A stretch of 64,000 nt of DNA from Sphingomonas sp. S-NIH.Pt15_0812 (GTDB lineage Bacteria; Pseudomonadota; Alphaproteobacteria; Sphingomonadales; Sphingomonadaceae). The notes beneath the pieces are model-generated. The model was not told the DNA's origin. It saw nothing but the letters and a program-made list of their open reading frames with translations, and searched no databases. Shown one piece after another: positions 15,668-24,538 of this stretch; positions within the stretch are counted from its first letter, which is position 1, and every line of letters starts with the position of its first letter. The translations under genes and the position numbers were made by a program. The stretch is from the NCBI RefSeq assembly GCF_003951315.1, contig NZ_QLJH01000015.1, positions 1 through 64,000 of the forward strand, read 5' to 3'.

Positions 15668-16515
15668 GCCGGTTCGAACGGTTCGCCGCGATCGACTGGT
15701 CCGGCGCGCGGGGAACCCGACATCGCGGGATCGCGCTCGGCCTGTGCGAGGCGGGGGATGGGCCCCCTTCCCTCGTTCACGCGCCCGATGCCCGGCCCTG
15801 GTCGCGCACCGCCATCGCCGATTGGATCGTCGCGCATCGGGACGCGCCGATGCTGGTCGGAATGGATTTCAGCTTCTCCGCCCCCTTTGTCGAGCGGGGG
15901 GCGCATCTGCCCGGAGAGAGTCGCACCGCCGACGCTCGTGCGCTCTGGGCGCTGGTCGAGGCGGAAAGCGAAGACCCGGACCTGGGCGCCGCCGACTTTA
16001 TACAGCAACGGCGCGGCCGCCATTTCTATCTGGGTGCGGCCGATGGGGTTAAGCGTGATTTCCTCCACTGGCGACAATGCGAGATGACGTCGCCGGGCGA
16101 GCGCAAGCCCTCGACCGTCTATGATGCGATCGGCGCGGCCCAAGTCAGCAAGGCGAGTTTCGCCGGTATGCGCTTGCTCTATCGCCTGTCGGGCAAGGTG
16201 GCGATCTGGCCGTTCGATCCCATGCCCGAAACCGGTCTGGTATTGGTCGAAATCTATACCGCCATCGCCGCACGCGCGGCCGGGATACGCAAGGGACGCA
16301 GCAAGATCCGCGACGCGGCCGGGCTCGACATGGCACTGGCGCAGCTGGGCAGTGCGGCGCATTACCCCCTGCCCGCCTATGACGATCACGCCACCGACGC
16401 GATCCTGACCGCCGCCTGGCTCCGTCGTCACGCGGATGATCGTGCGCTCTGGACTCCGGGACGACTGACGCCGCAGATCGCGGCGACGGAGGGGTGGACC
16501 TTCGGGGTGAAGTAA
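15664..16515 (+). CDS. predicted RNase-H-fold protein (DUF429-like)
   Basis: The 283-aa protein begins at a GTG whose sequence GTGA overlaps the mazG stop, so it is translationally coupled to mazG. No ATG fits. The N-terminus FAAIDWSGARGTRHRGIALG resembles the first strand of RNase-H-fold predicted nucleases such as DUF429, with the acidic residue D in IDWSG. A matching acidic segment lies in GMDFSFSAP, and a terminal one in YDDHATDAILTAAWLRR, which together could form the metal site. I infer a nuclease-like function acting in the cytosol; substrate and biological role are unknown. Pairing with the nucleotide-pool cleaner MazG suggests a nucleic-acid quality role, but this is speculative. Confidence 0.65.
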   Translation: MSRFERFAAIDWSGARGTRHRGIALGLCEAGDGPPSLVHAPDARPWSRTAIADWIVAHRDAPMLVGMDFSFSAPFVERGAHLPGESRTADARALWALVEAESEDPDLGAADFIQQRRGRHFYLGAADGVKRDFLHWRQCEMTSPGERKPSTVYDAIGAAQVSKASFAGMRLLYRLSGKVAIWPFDPMPETGLVLVEIYTAIAARAAGIRKGRSKIRDAAGLDMALAQLGSAAHYPLPAYDDHATDAILTAAWLRRHADDRALWTPGRLTPQIAATEGWTFGVK

Positions 16516-16559
16516 GGCCATGCGCCCGCGTCGGGTTACGATCCCGGTCAATACCCGCT

Positions 16560-18401
16560 ATGTCCCCGGGCATGGAACAACAGGCTTTGGTTATCGCGCT
16601 GATCGGTGCGCTCGGCATCGGTGCGCAATGGATCGCCTGGCGGACTGGCTGGCCGGCGATCGCGCTGATGCTGGTCGCGGGGGTGGTCGCGGGCCCCGTC
16701 ACCGGGTTGATCGATCCCCATCATATCTTCGGCGACCTGCTCGAACCTCTGGTGTCGCTGGCCGTCGCCCTGATCCTGTTCGAGGGCGGGCTGAGCCTCA
16801 ATGTTCGCGAGCTGCGACGCACCGACGGCGCGGTCGCGCGGCTGTTGCTGCTCGGCGTGCCGCTCGGCTGGCTGTTCGGAGCGCTCGCCTGCTATTATAT
16901 CGGCGGCCTGGTCTGGCCGGTCGCGATCCTGTTCTCGGGCATCTTGGTGGTGACGGGCCCCACGGTCGTGCTGCCGCTGCTTCGCCAGAGCAATATCGCC
17001 ACCCGCCCCCGCGCGATCCTGAAATGGGAAGCGATCGTCAACGACCCGATCGGCGCGCTTTGCGGGGTGATCACCTATGAATATCTGCGCCGCGCCGGCG
17101 AGGGCGTCACCCTTCCCTCGCTGCTCGGCTCGCTGGTCGCGGCCAGCGTCGTCGCGGGGCTGATCGGCTGGGGAAGCGCACGGGCGATCGGCTGGGCCTT
17201 TCCACGCGGGCATGTGCCGGAATATCTGAAAGCGCCCGTATTGTTGGTCGCGGTGCTCGGCGCGTTCGTGCTGTCCAATCTGGTGCAGCAGGAAACCGGT
17301 CTGCTGGCCGTCACGGTAATGGGCGTGGCGCTGGCCAATATGCGGCTGGATTCGCTCCGCGACATTCACCCCTTCAAGGAAAACGTCACCGTCCTGCTGA
17401 TCTCCGGCGTGTTCGTGCTGCTGTCGGCGACGCTCAACCTGACGGTGCTGGAGCGGTTCGAGTGGCGGTTCCTGGCCTTCCTGGTGGCGCTGCTTTTCCT
17501 GGTTCGGCCGGCGACGGTGCTGCTCAGCCTGGCCTTCACCCGCGTGCCCTGGAACGAGCGATTGCTGATCGCCTGGATCGCGCCGCGCGGTATCGTCGCC
17601 GTCGCCATCTCCGGCCTGTTCGCGCTTCGGCTTGACCAACTCGGCTATGCGGACGGCTCGATCCTGGTCACCCTGTCCTTCGCGGTGGTGGTCGCGACGA
17701 TCATCGCGCACGGCTTCTCGATCGGCCCGGTCGCGAAGCTGCTCAAGGTCACCGGGCCGACCGAACGGGGCCTGCTGCTGGTCGGCTGCACGCCCTGGAG
17801 CCTGGAGCTGGCACGGATGCTGCGCCAGTTGGATGTGCTGGTCACGATCGCCGACACCAGCTGGCAGCGACTGGCCCCGGCCCGTCACGCCGGCATCCCC
17901 GCCTATCATGGCGAGATCCTGGCCGAGGCGACCGAGGACCGGCTCGACCTGTCGCAGTTTGAGGTGCTGGTCGCCACCAGCGACAACGAAGCTTATAATG
18001 CCCTGGTATGCAGCGAATTCGCGCATGAGATCGGCCGTGACAAGGTCTATCAGCTGGGTGGCGACGGCAGCGCCGGCGAAGAGGACGACCGGGCCCTACC
18101 CGCATCGCTGCGCGGTCGCGCGCTGTTCAGCAGCGGCCACGGCGTCGAGGCGGTGATGGAACGCCAGCAACAGGGTTGGACCTTCCGTAAGACGCGGATC
18201 ACCGAGAAGTTCGACTTCGACACCGCGCGCGCGGGCATGGCGGACGAGGCGGACATGCTGCTGCTGTGGCGCAAGGGCGCGCCGCTGCGCTTCTTCTCGC
18301 ATGCCAGCCGTCCGACGCCGCAGAGCGGCGATACGATCATCAGCTATGGACCGCCGGCACCGATGACCGCGCGGCGCATGACGGAGGGAGTGGCATCATG
18401 A
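16560..18401 (+). CDS. CPA1-type cation:proton antiporter with nucleotide-binding C-terminus
   Basis: With the ATG at 16560 the protein has 613 residues. Residues 1-400 form about 12 membrane helices of the Na+/H+ exchanger fold (LILFEGGLSLNVREL, NDPIGALCGVITYEYL, IAPRGIVAVAISGLFALRL). The ND pair in IVNDPIGAL corresponds to the ion-binding site of electroneutral CPA1 antiporters. The C-terminal cytosolic part contains a Rossmann-like RCK/TrkA-N segment (LLLVGCTPWSLELARMLRQLDVLVTIADTS), which probably senses a nucleotide or ion. A start at 16572 is also possible. The gene overlaps the OmpA gene by an ATGA, so the two are probably coupled. Confidence 0.88.
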   Translation: MSPGMEQQALVIALIGALGIGAQWIAWRTGWPAIALMLVAGVVAGPVTGLIDPHHIFGDLLEPLVSLAVALILFEGGLSLNVRELRRTDGAVARLLLLGVPLGWLFGALACYYIGGLVWPVAILFSGILVVTGPTVVLPLLRQSNIATRPRAILKWEAIVNDPIGALCGVITYEYLRRAGEGVTLPSLLGSLVAASVVAGLIGWGSARAIGWAFPRGHVPEYLKAPVLLVAVLGAFVLSNLVQQETGLLAVTVMGVALANMRLDSLRDIHPFKENVTVLLISGVFVLLSATLNLTVLERFEWRFLAFLVALLFLVRPATVLLSLAFTRVPWNERLLIAWIAPRGIVAVAISGLFALRLDQLGYADGSILVTLSFAVVVATIIAHGFSIGPVAKLLKVTGPTERGLLLVGCTPWSLELARMLRQLDVLVTIADTSWQRLAPARHAGIPAYHGEILAEATEDRLDLSQFEVLVATSDNEAYNALVCSEFAHEIGRDKVYQLGGDGSAGEEDDRALPASLRGRALFSSGHGVEAVMERQQQGWTFRKTRITEKFDFDTARAGMADEADMLLLWRKGAPLRFFSHASRPTPQSGDTIISYGPPAPMTARRMTEGVAS

Positions 18402-19045
18402 TACGTACGTTGGGAGCGATCGGCCCGATCGCGTTGATCCTGGCCGCCTGCACGCCGGCGGCCGATACGACCGGCAATGGCGCGGCGGCGCAACCGGCAG
18501 ACAATGCGGCTGCCGAAAATGCGCCCGGCAACGATGTCGCCGGCAACACGAGCGGCAACGAAGCGGCACCGGTCCGATCGATCCTGCGTCCGGAGATCGT
18601 CGCACCCGAACCCGAGCCGCCCGCGCTCGAACCACTAGACCGGGTCATTCCCTTTCCGCAACCCGGCCATCAGCTCGACGACGAGGGTCGCAAGCTGCTG
18701 GATAGCCTGCTGACCGACCCGATCATGAAAGCAGGCGGCGCGATCACGCTCAGCGGCCATTCGGACAGCAAGGGCGAGGATCGCGCCAATCTGCGAGTCT
18801 CGCGCCAGCGGGCCGAGGCGGTGCGCGACTATCTGGTCGAGAAGGGCGTCGCCCCGACACGGATCACCGTCGTCGCGCTCGGCGAGACGCGTCCTCTGGT
18901 GCCGAACGCCCATCCGGATGGCTCGGACGATCCTGCCGCCCGAGCGCGTAACCGGCGCGTCGAAATCGCGATCGCGCTGCCGGACGCGCCTGCGCCGGAT
19001 ACCTCTGGTGTTGCCGGAAGCAACGCTCAGGCGGCTGCACAATAG
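18398..19045 (+). CDS. OmpA-family peptidoglycan-binding lipoprotein
   Basis: The 215-aa protein starts at the ATG of an ATGA overlap with the antiporter. Its lipoprotein signal is IALILAACTPAA, with the lipid-bearing cysteine near residue 18. A low-complexity linker rich in Ala, Asn and Gly follows (about residues 20-50). Residues 85-205 are the OmpA C-terminal domain, with ITLSGHSDSKGEDRANLRVSRQRAEAVRDYL and RNRRVEIAI, the peptidoglycan-binding helix pair. It should tie the outer membrane to the cell wall. The conserved Asp and Arg ligands are in place. Confidence 0.9.
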   Translation: MIRTLGAIGPIALILAACTPAADTTGNGAAAQPADNAAAENAPGNDVAGNTSGNEAAPVRSILRPEIVAPEPEPPALEPLDRVIPFPQPGHQLDDEGRKLLDSLLTDPIMKAGGAITLSGHSDSKGEDRANLRVSRQRAEAVRDYLVEKGVAPTRITVVALGETRPLVPNAHPDGSDDPAARARNRRVEIAIALPDAPAPDTSGVAGSNAQAAAQ

Positions 19046-19169
19046 GAGGGGTAACGGGTCGGCGGGGAAGCGGCGAACATGCGATTCCGCCCCTCACCAA
19101 TCATCGGAGCGGCGGTCCGGTAGAGACCGATGCTTGCCCCCCGCATCGCCGTTCCCTACCTGTTCAAGG

Positions 19170-21449
19170 GTGACCGATATCCAGCTTGCCGATCCGCCCT
19201 ATCTGCGCGGCCTCAATCCGCCTCAGCGAGAGGCGGTCCTGACCACCGATGGCCCGGTGCTGATGCTCGCGGGCGCGGGCACCGGCAAGACGGCGGCCCT
19301 GACCGCGCGGCTCGCGCACCTGCTCTACACGCGCAAGGCCTGGCCGAGCGAGATCCTGGCCGTGACCTTCACCAACCGCGCCGCGCGCGAGATGCGCGAG
19401 CGGGTCGGTCGACTGGTCGGCGAGGCGGTGGAGGGGATGCCGTGGCTCGGCACCTTCCACGCGATCGGGGCGAAGATGCTGCGTCGCCACGCCGAGCTGG
19501 TCGGACTGCAATCCAACTTCACCATCCTGGACACCGACGACCAGTTGCGCCTGCTCAAGCAGCTTATCGTCGCGGCGGACATCGACGAGAAGCGCTTCCC
19601 CGCGCGCAGTCTGGCCGGCCTGATCGACGAGTGGAAGAACAAGGGACTCGTGCCCGCCGATATCGACGCCGGCGAGTCGGAGCGCTTCGCCAACGGCCGT
19701 GGCGGCGAACTCTATCAGCAATACCAGGACCGGTTGAAGGCGGTGAACGCCTGCGACTTCGGCGACCTGCTGCTCCACATGCTGGTCATCCTGAAGACGC
19801 ACCGCGACGTGCTGGAGAGCTATCAGGAACGCTTCCGCTACATCATGGTGGACGAGTATCAGGACACCAACAGCGTCCAGTATCTGTGGCTGCGGTTGCT
19901 GGCCCAGGCGCGCAAGAACATCGCCTGCGTCGGCGACGACGACCAGTCGATCTACTCCTGGCGCGGCGCGCAGGTGGAGAATATCCTCCGCTTCGAGAAG
20001 GACTTTCCCGGCGCGGTGGTGATCCGGCTGGAGCAGAATTACCGATCCACGCCGCACATCCTGGGGGCGGCAGGGGGCGTCATCGCCCACAATAGCGGCC
20101 GGCTCGGCAAGCAGCTCTGGACCGAGCTCGACGCGGGCGAGAAGGTGCGCGTGCTCGGCGTCTGGGACGGGCCGGAGGAAGCGCGACGGGTCGGCGACGA
20201 GATCGAGAATTGCCGACGCGCGGGCAAGAGCCTGGACGAGGTCGCCATCCTCGTTCGCGCCTCGCACCAGACGCGGGAGTTCGAGGACCGGTTCATCGCG
20301 ATCGGTCTGCCCTATCGCATCGTCGGCGGCTTCCGCTTCTACGAGCGCGCGGAGATCCGCGATGCGCTGGCCTATCTGCGAGTGGTCAACCAGCCGGCCG
20401 ACGATCTGGCGTTCGAGCGGATCGTCAATGTCCCAAAGCGCGGCCTGGGCGACAAGGCGCTGGCGAAGATCCACCAACTGGCGCGCGGCGAAGGCGTGCC
20501 GCTGACCACGGCTGCGGCCCGCATCCTTGACACCGACGAGCTGACCGCGCAGGCGCGTCGCAGCCTGGGCAATCTAATCGGCGACGTCCACCGCTGGCGC
20601 GACATGGCGCGCGACCTGCCCCATGCCGAACTGGCGCGGCAGTTGCTGGACGAGAGCGGCTATACCGCCATGTACCAGGCCGAGAAATCGGCCGACGCGG
20701 CCGGGCGGCTGGAGAATCTGTCGGAACTGGTCCGCGCGATGGAGGAGTATGAGTCGCTCGGCGCGTTCCTGGAGCATGTCTCGCTGGTGATGGACAATGA
20801 CGGCGGGCGGCAGGACCCGCAGGTCACGATCATGACCATCCACGCCGCCAAGGGGCTGGAGTTCGACACGGTCTTCCTCGCCGGCTGGGAGGAAGGCCTG
20901 TTTCCCTCGCAGCGCGCGATCGATGAGGGCGGGACCAAGAGCCTGGAGGAGGAACGGCGGCTGGCCTATGTCGCGATCACCCGTGCCCGGCGGCTGGCGA
21001 TCATCCTGCATGCAGCCAACCGGCGTATCTACGGCCAGTGGACGTCGAGCATCCCGAGCCGCTTCGTAGGGGAGTTGCCCGCAGAGCATATCGACAGTGA
21101 AACCACGATGAGCGGGGGCGAAAGCCTGTGGCGCGCCAATTGGTCCGAACATGCCGACCCCTTCGCCAATGTCGGGCGGGGCACCGGACGGGGGCCGGGC
21201 TGGCAGCGGGCGGCGGGTCAGATGGGCCAGTCCAGCTTCACCACGACGCCCAAGCGGGTGGTCGAAAGCCGGGCCAGTGCGGTCAGCCTGGGCAATAAGG
21301 GCCGAACGGACCTGTCGGTCGGTCAGCGCGTGTTCCACCAGAAGTTCGGCTATGGCGCGATCGCGGAGATCGAGGGCAACAAGCTGGAGATCGACTTCGA
21401 ACAATCCGGGCGCAAGCGAGTGATGGACAGCTTCGTCACCATCCCCTGA
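19170..21449 (+). CDS. ATP-dependent DNA helicase, UvrD/PcrA family
   Basis: This SF1A helicase unwinds DNA 3' to 5' in excision and mismatch repair. The frame runs from 18918 but no suitable ATG exists there; the GTG at 19170 gives MTDIQLADPPYLRGLNPPQREAVL, the family's Q-motif start, and a 759-aa protein. The Walker A is GAGTGKTAA (K40), motif II is MVDEYQDTN, motif III is GDDDQSIYSWRGA, motif IV LEQNYRS, motif V TIHAAKGLEFDTVF and motif VI YVAITRARR. The C-terminal 45 residues (GQRVFHQKFGYGAIAEIEG) form the Tudor-like domain of PcrA/UvrD that contacts RNA polymerase. A GC-rich terminator follows. Confidence 0.93.
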   Translation: MTDIQLADPPYLRGLNPPQREAVLTTDGPVLMLAGAGTGKTAALTARLAHLLYTRKAWPSEILAVTFTNRAAREMRERVGRLVGEAVEGMPWLGTFHAIGAKMLRRHAELVGLQSNFTILDTDDQLRLLKQLIVAADIDEKRFPARSLAGLIDEWKNKGLVPADIDAGESERFANGRGGELYQQYQDRLKAVNACDFGDLLLHMLVILKTHRDVLESYQERFRYIMVDEYQDTNSVQYLWLRLLAQARKNIACVGDDDQSIYSWRGAQVENILRFEKDFPGAVVIRLEQNYRSTPHILGAAGGVIAHNSGRLGKQLWTELDAGEKVRVLGVWDGPEEARRVGDEIENCRRAGKSLDEVAILVRASHQTREFEDRFIAIGLPYRIVGGFRFYERAEIRDALAYLRVVNQPADDLAFERIVNVPKRGLGDKALAKIHQLARGEGVPLTTAAARILDTDELTAQARRSLGNLIGDVHRWRDMARDLPHAELARQLLDESGYTAMYQAEKSADAAGRLENLSELVRAMEEYESLGAFLEHVSLVMDNDGGRQDPQVTIMTIHAAKGLEFDTVFLAGWEEGLFPSQRAIDEGGTKSLEEERRLAYVAITRARRLAIILHAANRRIYGQWTSSIPSRFVGELPAEHIDSETTMSGGESLWRANWSEHADPFANVGRGTGRGPGWQRAAGQMGQSSFTTTPKRVVESRASAVSLGNKGRTDLSVGQRVFHQKFGYGAIAEIEGNKLEIDFEQSGRKRVMDSFVTIP

Positions 21450-21461
21450 CGCCAGAGAACA

Positions 21462-21487
21462 GGGGCGGCGATCGAAACCGCCGCCCC
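21462..21487. terminator. GC-rich hairpin between convergent genes
   Basis: GGGGCGGCG pairs perfectly with CGCCGCCCC across an 8-nt loop. It lies 12 bp after the helicase stop and 12 bp before the stop of the convergent glycine-zipper gene. Only a short T-containing tract follows, so termination efficiency is uncertain, but it could serve both strands. Confidence 0.6.
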
Positions 21488-21499
21488 CTTGTTACCGTA

Positions 21500-21886
21500 T
21501 CAGCGGCACTTGACCTTGCCGCGATCGAGCGAGCGGCCGAGCAGCGCGCCGCCGCCTGCGCCCGCCAGCGTGCCGAGCGTGCCGCCACCGATCAGATTGG
21601 CGAGCAGGCCGCCACCGACGCCGCCGATCACCAAGCCGGTCGTGCCGTCCGAACGCTTGCAATAGGCGCGGCCGTCCTGCCCGCGATAGATGCGGTCCTC
21701 GCGGCTCAAGCGGCGCTCGCGCGCGCGGGAGTCGCGACGATAGCTGCGCGACGCATCCCAATCGCGGTCCTGGTCGCCCTGCCAGCGGTAATCGCCACGG
21801 TCACGTCCCTGGGCGAGCACCGGCGCGGTGGCGACGGGCGCGGTCAAGGCAGCGACCAGGGCGGCGGCGATCAGCTTGGATTTCAT
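21500..21886 (-). CDS. glycine-zipper 2TM-domain protein (paralogue of the gene at 22021)
   Basis: The 128-aa protein has a signal peptide ending near VLAQG, an Asp/Arg-rich region with R-Y-R repeats (residues 28-68), then YCKRSDGTTGLVIGGVGGGLLANLIGGGTLGTLAGAGGGALLGRSLDR. The glycine zipper forms two membrane-embedding helices like those in outer membrane surface-antigen (Rick_17kDa) proteins. It should lie in the outer membrane or periplasm. A cysteine near each end of the zipper (YCKR, KVKCR) is shared with the paralogue. The gene is transcribed divergently from that paralogue across 134 bp. The role is unknown. Confidence 0.75.
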   Translation of the reverse strand: MKSKLIAAALVAALTAPVATAPVLAQGRDRGDYRWQGDQDRDWDASRSYRRDSRARERRLSREDRIYRGQDGRAYCKRSDGTTGLVIGGVGGGLLANLIGGGTLGTLAGAGGGALLGRSLDRGKVKCR

Positions 21887-22020
21887 GACGTTACTCCTGT
21901 AGGTCGGGCGATAACGCGGCAGAGTCGATCCGGTTCAGGACGCGCCGGTACAGGCTTGTTCAGGAACCAGTCGGGCGACGGATCGTATCCGGGCTCCAGG
22001 CCCGATACGCGGGTCGGAGG

Positions 22021-22563
22021 ATGTCGATCATGCTTGCCCGTTTCCTGACTGCCGGCCTTGCCGTCGCAATGCTGGCCACCGCCATGCCCGCCGCCGCGCA
22101 GAGCAGTGCGGACGAGGCACGATTCCGGGCGGCGCAGGACCGTTTCGACCGTGAATATCAGGTCTTCCGGCAGGAGGTCGATCGCTATCAGGCGGCGCGC
22201 GACCGTAGCTATGCGCCGCCGCCGCCCCCCGCCTATGACAATGGCTACCGCCGTGCGCCCGATGTCTATACGCGCGACGATGCGCCGGTCTACGATCCCG
22301 CCCGCGATTATCGCGACGGCACTCAATATCGCGAACGCGTCGTGACGCCGGACGAGCGGGTCTATGCTGGCTATGACGGCCGTTACTATTGCAAGCGGTC
22401 GGACGGCACAACCGGTCTGATCATCGGCGGTGCGGCCGGCGGCATTCTCGGCAATGTGATCGATGGCGGCCGCAGCCGCATCCTCGGCACGCTACTGGGC
22501 GGTGCCGCGGGTGCATTGGCGGGCCGGTCGATCGACCAGAACAGCCAGGTACGCTGCCGCTGA
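22021..22563 (+). CDS. glycine-zipper 2TM-domain protein (paralogue of the gene at 21500)
   Basis: The 180-aa protein has a signal peptide ending near PAAAQ, an amphipathic charged region (EARFRAAQDRFDREYQVFRQEV), a Tyr/Pro/Asp-rich segment, and then YCKRSDGTTGLIIGGAAGGILGNVI followed by a GTLLGGAAGALAGRSIDQ zipper and a final VRCR. The YCKRSDGTTGL block is identical to that of the neighbour at 21500-21886, so the two derive from one duplication and differ mainly in linker length. It should be exported and embedded in the cell envelope. Both genes face away from a shared 134-bp control region. Confidence 0.75.
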   Translation: MSIMLARFLTAGLAVAMLATAMPAAAQSSADEARFRAAQDRFDREYQVFRQEVDRYQAARDRSYAPPPPPAYDNGYRRAPDVYTRDDAPVYDPARDYRDGTQYRERVVTPDERVYAGYDGRYYCKRSDGTTGLIIGGAAGGILGNVIDGGRSRILGTLLGGAAGALAGRSIDQNSQVRCR

Positions 22564-22570
22564 TACCGGG

Positions 22571-22599
22571 CCGTTCCCGCCCCTCGACGGCGGGAACGG
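22571..22599. terminator. 11-bp perfect hairpin between convergent genes
   Basis: CCGTTCCCGCC and GGCGGGAACGG form an 11-bp perfect stem with a 7-nt loop. It lies directly between the stop of the glycine-zipper gene and the stop of the convergent acyl-CoA ligase gene. There is no T-run, but the position suggests a bidirectional transcript end. Confidence 0.6.
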
Positions 22600-24336
22600 T
22601 CAGGCCGCCGGCTCGAACAAGGCGCGAAGGTCGCGCTTGATGATCTTGCCATTGGCGTTGCGGGGCAAAGGCTCGGCCAGGAAGCGGATCGCCACCGGCA
22701 CCTTGAACGCCGCCAGCCGCGTGCGGAGAAAGGCCTGCAACTCCGCCTCGGTGGCCGCCATATCGGATGCGAGATGAATGACGGCGACCGGTTCCTCGCC
22801 GAGCACGCGATGGGGTCGCCCGAGCAAAGCCGCCTCCGCCACGGCCGGATGATCGTAGAGCGCGTTCTCGACCTCGATCGAATAGATATTCTCGCCGCCC
22901 CGGATCACCATGTCCTTGGCGCGATCGACGATGTAGAGAAAGCCCTCCTCATCGAGCCGTGCCAGGTCGCCGGTGCGGACCCAGCCGTCGACGAAGGTTT
23001 CGGCCGTCGCCTCCGGCTTGTTCCAATAGCCGCGCGCGTTCATCGGCCCGCGCGACCAGAGTTCGCCCACCGTCCCGCATGGGCATTCGACCAGGCCATC
23101 GGCATCCATGATCTTCAGATCGGCGACCGCGACCGGTGGTCCCGCGCTGGTCGGCTGGTTCAGATAATCCTCGCCACCATGATGGGTGACGGTCGCGGTG
23201 GTCTCGGTCATGCCCCAGCCACAGGCGGGCAATGCGCCTAAGGTCTGCTGGATACGCTCCGCCAGGTCGGGCGCGGCCGGTGCGCCGCCATAGGCGATCG
23301 CCTCCAGCGAGGACAGGTCGTAGCGTTCGCGCTCGGGATGGTCGAGCAACTGGCAGGCGATGGTCGGAACGCCGCCGGTCACCGTCACCCGCTCGCGCTC
23401 GATGATCTCCATCGCCCGTACCGTGTCCCAGCGCCGCATGAAGATGGTGGTCGAACCACCCGCCACCGCGCCCATCAGATGCGCCGAACAAGCGGTGACA
23501 TGGAACATCGGAATGACCGTCAGCGCGACGCGTGGCCTGGGGGCGGGCGGCGCCTCGCCCCGCCGCAACGCGATCCGGGCAGCGGAGTAGGCCGAGGACA
23601 GGATGTTGGTCAGCAGGCTGCGATGCGTGCCGACCGCCCCCTTGGGCGAGCCGGTCGTGCCGCTGGTGTAGAAGATGGTCGCGTCGTCATCCGGCGCGAT
23701 CGTCGCATCGGGCAGCGCCGCATCGGGCAGGTGAGCCCAGTCCGCCGGAGTCCCGATCACCGTCTCCAGCCGCTCCGTCTCCGCCACGGGCGTCGTCGCA
23801 CGGGCGACCAGCACCGCCTCCAGCGCCGGCAGCATGGCCCGGTGCGGCGCGATCCGCTCATGCCGTTCGCCGTCGGCGATCAGCAATCGCGCGCCTGAGT
23901 CCGCCAGGCCATATGCCAGCTCGCCGCCGGTCCACCAGGCATTGAGCGGCACACAGATCGCCCCCAGCACCGTGATCGCGAAGAACGCCATCGGCCATTC
24001 GGGCAGGTTGCGCATCGCCAGGGCCACCCGGTCGCCTGGACCGATCCCCATCGCCTGCAAGTGACGGGCCAGCGCCACGACGGCGCGATGATTGGCCTTG
24101 TAGCTGATCCGCTCCTCCTCATGGATGGTGAAGGGGCGGTCGCCATAGATCCGCGCCGCCGTCAGCAGGTGCGCGAGCGTCGGCGGTATGTTCCTCCAGA
24201 CCCGCAGGGTCGTGCCCCGGATCGTTTCGACCGCCATCTCGAACGGCATTCCCGGCGCGGTGAGGCGCGCCTCCACCTCGGCAAGCGACAGGGCCGGCCA
24301 ATGTATATGGGTCAGGTCGGGAGCAAGGCCAGCCAT
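22600..24336 (-). CDS. AMP-dependent acyl-CoA synthetase/ligase
   Basis: The enzyme activates a fatty or related carboxylic acid to its CoA ester via an acyl-adenylate. With the ATG at 24336 it has 578 residues (start MAGLAPDLTHIHWP); an upstream ATG at 24390 adds 18 residues of unlike composition. The adenylation motif is IFYTSGTTGSPKGAVGTHRS, A5 is WGMTETTA, and A7/A8 are GYWNKPEATAETFVDGWVRTGDLARLDEEGFLYIVDRAKDMVIRGGENIYSIEVE. The C-terminal lysine lies in PRNANGKIIKRDL, so all catalytic regions are intact. It faces away from the FadB-like gene and shares about 200 bp of upstream DNA with it; it probably feeds that pathway. The natural substrate cannot be told from sequence. Confidence 0.92.
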   Translation of the reverse strand: MAGLAPDLTHIHWPALSLAEVEARLTAPGMPFEMAVETIRGTTLRVWRNIPPTLAHLLTAARIYGDRPFTIHEEERISYKANHRAVVALARHLQAMGIGPGDRVALAMRNLPEWPMAFFAITVLGAICVPLNAWWTGGELAYGLADSGARLLIADGERHERIAPHRAMLPALEAVLVARATTPVAETERLETVIGTPADWAHLPDAALPDATIAPDDDATIFYTSGTTGSPKGAVGTHRSLLTNILSSAYSAARIALRRGEAPPAPRPRVALTVIPMFHVTACSAHLMGAVAGGSTTIFMRRWDTVRAMEIIERERVTVTGGVPTIACQLLDHPERERYDLSSLEAIAYGGAPAAPDLAERIQQTLGALPACGWGMTETTATVTHHGGEDYLNQPTSAGPPVAVADLKIMDADGLVECPCGTVGELWSRGPMNARGYWNKPEATAETFVDGWVRTGDLARLDEEGFLYIVDRAKDMVIRGGENIYSIEVENALYDHPAVAEAALLGRPHRVLGEEPVAVIHLASDMAATEAELQAFLRTRLAAFKVPVAIRFLAEPLPRNANGKIIKRDLRALFEPAA

Positions 24337-24538
24337 CGCGGCATCCCTTTCGATTGAAGGTCGGGTTTGTCGGTCAAGGCTTGTAGCCAACGCTTAGCGC
24401 TTGATCAACGGTGCGACGTAAGCCATAGCTGGCGACGTATTCGAAGCAAGGGTATGGCGCCCATCGTGACACGTCCATGACGACCGCATATGGGTTCGCC
24501 ACCCCCCTGCCCCATCCGATCCGAACAGGAGTCCGCCC

